The position numbers were made by a program, and so were the translations under genes. A model generated the notes under the pieces. That model was not told where the DNA came from, did no database searches, and saw nothing but the letters and a program-made list of their open reading frames with translations. A stretch of DNA of 8,634 bases from AM-1111 sp046302135 (GTDB lineage: Bacteria > Bacteroidota > Bacteroidia > B-17B0 > Aurantibacillaceae), in NCBI GenBank assembly GCA_046302135.1, contig JBKCIQ010000192.1:1-8634 (forward strand), given 5' to 3'. Shown piece after piece: positions 6,793 to 8,634 of the stretch (positions within the stretch are counted from its first letter, which is position 1; every line of letters begins with the position of its first letter).

Positions 6793-6800
6793 TAAGTTTG
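6793..6800 (+). promoter_or_regulatory. Candidate -7 element for the envelope protein / HD gene pair
   Basis: TAAGTTTG matches the Bacteroidota -7 consensus TAnnTTTG exactly and lies in the 54-base gap between the divergent porX and the envelope protein gene. No convincing -33 TTG sits 19-20 bases upstream; only a T-rich run at 6774-6779 inside the first codons of porX is seen. Transcription would begin near 6807. The opposite strand shows no exact TAnnTTTG in this gap, so the porX promoter could not be placed. Confidence 0.4.
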
Positions 6801-6837
6801 AATATTAACGAATATAATTAAGATTTATGATGGGTCC

Positions 6838-7503
6838 ATGGTAAAATTTTATAATTTTATGACGATGAAATGTAAAAAATCATTTATCCTAACAGCTATA
6901 TTTATTGTTGCAGGACTTAAAGCATTAATTTCACAAATTTATTTCAACAACATGGTATACAACAGGAACACCGCTTATGTTGAAATTATGGGGGGAGGAA
7001 GATACTGGACTGCAAACTATGAGTATCTTTTTAAAGATTTCGGTGTAAAACAAGGAGCAAGGATTGGAGTTGGTGCATTTCCAAATTTTCTTAATGTAAA
7101 TCGTCCTCTTTGTTTTACTGCTCATGCCGAATATGTGAATTTTTGGTTCAGCAAATATCATCATATTGAGTGGGGAGCAGGTATTTCCTATAGATATGAA
7201 AGCTATAAAAAAGATATAATTGAGAAAAGTTATTCCCGTATTTCTCCAACGGATTCAGTTTTGGTAATTATTAATCATGAATATAAATCAGTAACTACAG
7301 GCCCAATTTTAACGGGAAGATTAGGGTATAGATATCAGGATCCGGATGGAGGGTTAGTAGTAAGAGTGGGATGGACTCCTCTATTTTTTTTCATGAATCG
7401 TGAAAAAGTAACTTTTGATGGTAATCAAGTTTCAGCTTCAATTTTACCTTTCAGCACCCGCTTGATGTACTTTGGTTTTAGTGTTGGATGGAATTGGTTT
7501 TAA
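6838..7503 (+). CDS. Uncharacterised exported protein, probable outer-membrane beta-barrel
   Basis: I do not recognise a named family. The open frame gives 221 residues from the ATG at 6838, but the ATG at 6865 (codon 10) gives a cleaner signal peptide: MKCKKSF, then a hydrophobic stretch ending near ALISQ (residue 33), where cleavage is likely. The mature part is rich in Tyr, Trp, Phe and Gly in alternating patterns: GGRYWTANYEYLF (53-65), GARIGVGAFPNF (73-84), HIEWGAGISYRYESY (109-123), GRLGYRYQDPDGGLVVRVGW (160-179). It ends FGFSVGWNWF, a C-terminal aromatic strand as in outer-membrane barrels. With about 190 mature residues, a barrel of around eight strands is reasonable. One cysteine remains in the mature part. 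It is divergent from porX and only 9 bases ahead of the HD gene, so the two are likely co-transcribed. A role in secretion or gliding would be a guess. Confidence 0.72.
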   Translation: MVKFYNFMTMKCKKSFILTAIFIVAGLKALISQIYFNNMVYNRNTAYVEIMGGGRYWTANYEYLFKDFGVKQGARIGVGAFPNFLNVNRPLCFTAHAEYVNFWFSKYHHIEWGAGISYRYESYKKDIIEKSYSRISPTDSVLVIINHEYKSVTTGPILTGRLGYRYQDPDGGLVVRVGWTPLFFFMNREKVTFDGNQVSASILPFSTRLMYFGFSVGWNWF

Positions 7504-7512
7504 TTTTTTTAT

Positions 7513-8634
7513 TTGAAAAATCCAAAGATTAATAAACGTAAGATTATTAACGATCCAATTTACGGGTTCATTACATTACCTGATGATATTTCATATGATC
7601 TGATTAATCATCCTTATTTCCAAAGGTTAAGAAGAATCAAACAATTGGGAATGACGAATCTAGTTTATCCAGGGGCATTGCATACAAGATTTCATCATGC
7701 AATTGGTGCCATGCATCTAATGACAGAAGCTATTGCAGTATTAAGAAGTAAAGGCATTGAAATTACAAACGAAGAAGCTACCGGTGTTACAATTGCAATT
7801 TTACTACATGATATTGGACATGGACCATTTTCTCATTCACTTGAACACAGCATTGTAAGTGGTATTAATCATGAGGATATTTCTACCTTACTGATGCAAA
7901 GATTGAATTCTACTTTTAAGGGAAAACTTGATCTTGCCATTAAAATTTTTAATAATAAATACAGGAAAAAATTTCTCCATCAACTAGTTTCCTCACAACT
8001 TGATATGGACCGCTTGGATTACCTGAGGCGCGATAGTTTTTTTACAGGTGTAGTTGAAGGAGTAGTAAGCAGTGATCGTATAATTAAAATGCTCAACGTA
8101 AAAAAAGACGAATTGGTAATTGAACATAAAGGGATATATTCTATTGAGAAATTTATTATGGCAAGAAGGCTGATGTACTGGCAAGTTTATTTGCACAAAA
8201 CAGTGGTCAGCGCAGAAAATATGTTGGTAAAAATTTTGAAGAGAGCAAAATATCTTGCTATGCGTGGAGAGATTCTCTTTGCATCTCCGGCTTTGTCAAT
8301 TTTTCTAGAAAATAACTTCAGTAAAGATGAATTTGTTTCAAAGCCAGAGCTTCTCGATTCATTTGTATTATTAGATGATTATGATGTTTTTTCTGCTTTA
8401 AAGGTGTGGATGTATCATAACGATAAAATTCTTTCGCGTTTATGCACTGATTTGGTTAATCGGAAACTATTAAAAATTGAGCTTCAAAATACTCCAATAG
8501 ACGATAAAATAGTTTCAAAATTGAGAAAACAAGTTTCAAAAAAATATAAGATTTCAGACCAAGAATCGGTGTACCTTGTTTTTAAGGATAAAGTGGAAAA
8601 TAGAATTTACAACATTGATTCGAGGGTTAATATT
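7513..8634 (+). CDS. HD-domain phosphohydrolase (dNTPase-like), TTG start, 3' end outside window
   Basis: This is a metal-dependent HD-superfamily phosphohydrolase of the dGTPase-like/YwfO type, expected to act on nucleotides in the cytoplasm; the substrate is not known. 374 codons are present with no stop, so the C-terminus is cut. The metal motif is complete: His61/His62 in TRFHHAIGAMH, His99-Asp100 in LLHDIGHGPFSH, and Asp164/Asp166 in SSQLDMDRLDYLRRD. The family N-terminus IINDPIYGFITLP appears at residues 11-23, followed by HPYFQRLRRIKQLG (33-46). The start is fixed closely: an in-frame TAA lies at 7501-7503 and the first in-frame ATG (residue 47) is inside conserved sequence, so TTG at 7513 is the only good choice (ATT at 7528 is a poorer one). 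It follows the envelope protein gene by 9 bases in the same frame. From memory, this family often sits beside porX and before lpxD in Bacteroidota. Confidence 0.93.
   Translation, partial: MKNPKINKRKIINDPIYGFITLPDDISYDLINHPYFQRLRRIKQLGMTNLVYPGALHTRFHHAIGAMHLMTEAIAVLRSKGIEITNEEATGVTIAILLHDIGHGPFSHSLEHSIVSGINHEDISTLLMQRLNSTFKGKLDLAIKIFNNKYRKKFLHQLVSSQLDMDRLDYLRRDSFFTGVVEGVVSSDRIIKMLNVKKDELVIEHKGIYSIEKFIMARRLMYWQVYLHKTVVSAENMLVKILKRAKYLAMRGEILFASPALSIFLENNFSKDEFVSKPELLDSFVLLDDYDVFSALKVWMYHNDKILSRLCTDLVNRKLLKIELQNTPIDDKIVSKLRKQVSKKYKISDQESVYLVFKDKVENRIYNIDSRVNI

Noticed and set aside
6931..7164. Minus-strand 77-codon open frame
   Set aside because: It lies wholly inside the envelope protein gene, has no recognisable motif, and the plus-strand frame has a signal peptide and barrel-like pattern.
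7993..8196. Minus-strand 67-codon open frame
   Set aside because: It is antisense to the conserved HD-domain gene and looks like a shadow frame.

Overview
The window looks like a chromosomal, mostly housekeeping segment from an AT-rich member of the Bacteroidota. The best evidence is a complete PorX (receiver plus PglZ domain), a regulator known from type IX secretion in this phylum. Supporting signs are a VWA protein of a type common there, A/T-rich start contexts without clear Shine-Dalgarno sequences, and two exact copies of the Bacteroidota -7 promoter motif TAnnTTTG. Genus cannot be determined. No tRNA, rRNA, CRISPR array, insertion sequence, integrase or phage gene was seen, and no gene-free stretch exceeds about 80 bases.

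Left part, plus strand (1-4293): the 3' end of an exported-type VWA protein whose N-terminus lies before the window; sucD (succinyl-CoA synthetase alpha) closed by a strong intrinsic terminator; an RlmI-type 23S rRNA methyltransferase; and a lipoprotein D-alanyl-D-alanine dipeptidase of the VanX/M15D family with its own candidate promoter.

Middle part, minus strand (4296-6783): a compact operon porX-tsaE-yajQ (gaps of 4 and 6 bases) that converges on the dipeptidase gene with only two bases between the stop codons. PorX supplies a response regulator fused to a zinc phosphodiesterase-like domain, TsaE the ATPase of tRNA t6A synthesis, and YajQ a nucleotide-binding protein (c-di-GMP effector in some bacteria).

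Right part, plus strand (6838-8634): divergent from porX, an uncharacterised 212-221 residue exported protein that looks like an outer-membrane beta-barrel, then nine bases later an HD-domain phosphohydrolase that runs off the window. The HD gene has no usable ATG and almost certainly starts at TTG 7513.

No clearly new system is evident. The points most worth a second look are the grouping of nucleotide-acting proteins around porX (PglZ phosphodiesterase, YajQ, HD phosphohydrolase), the unknown envelope protein beside it, the perfect hairpin inside the 3' end of yajQ at the convergent junction, and the stand-alone lipoprotein D-Ala-D-Ala dipeptidase.
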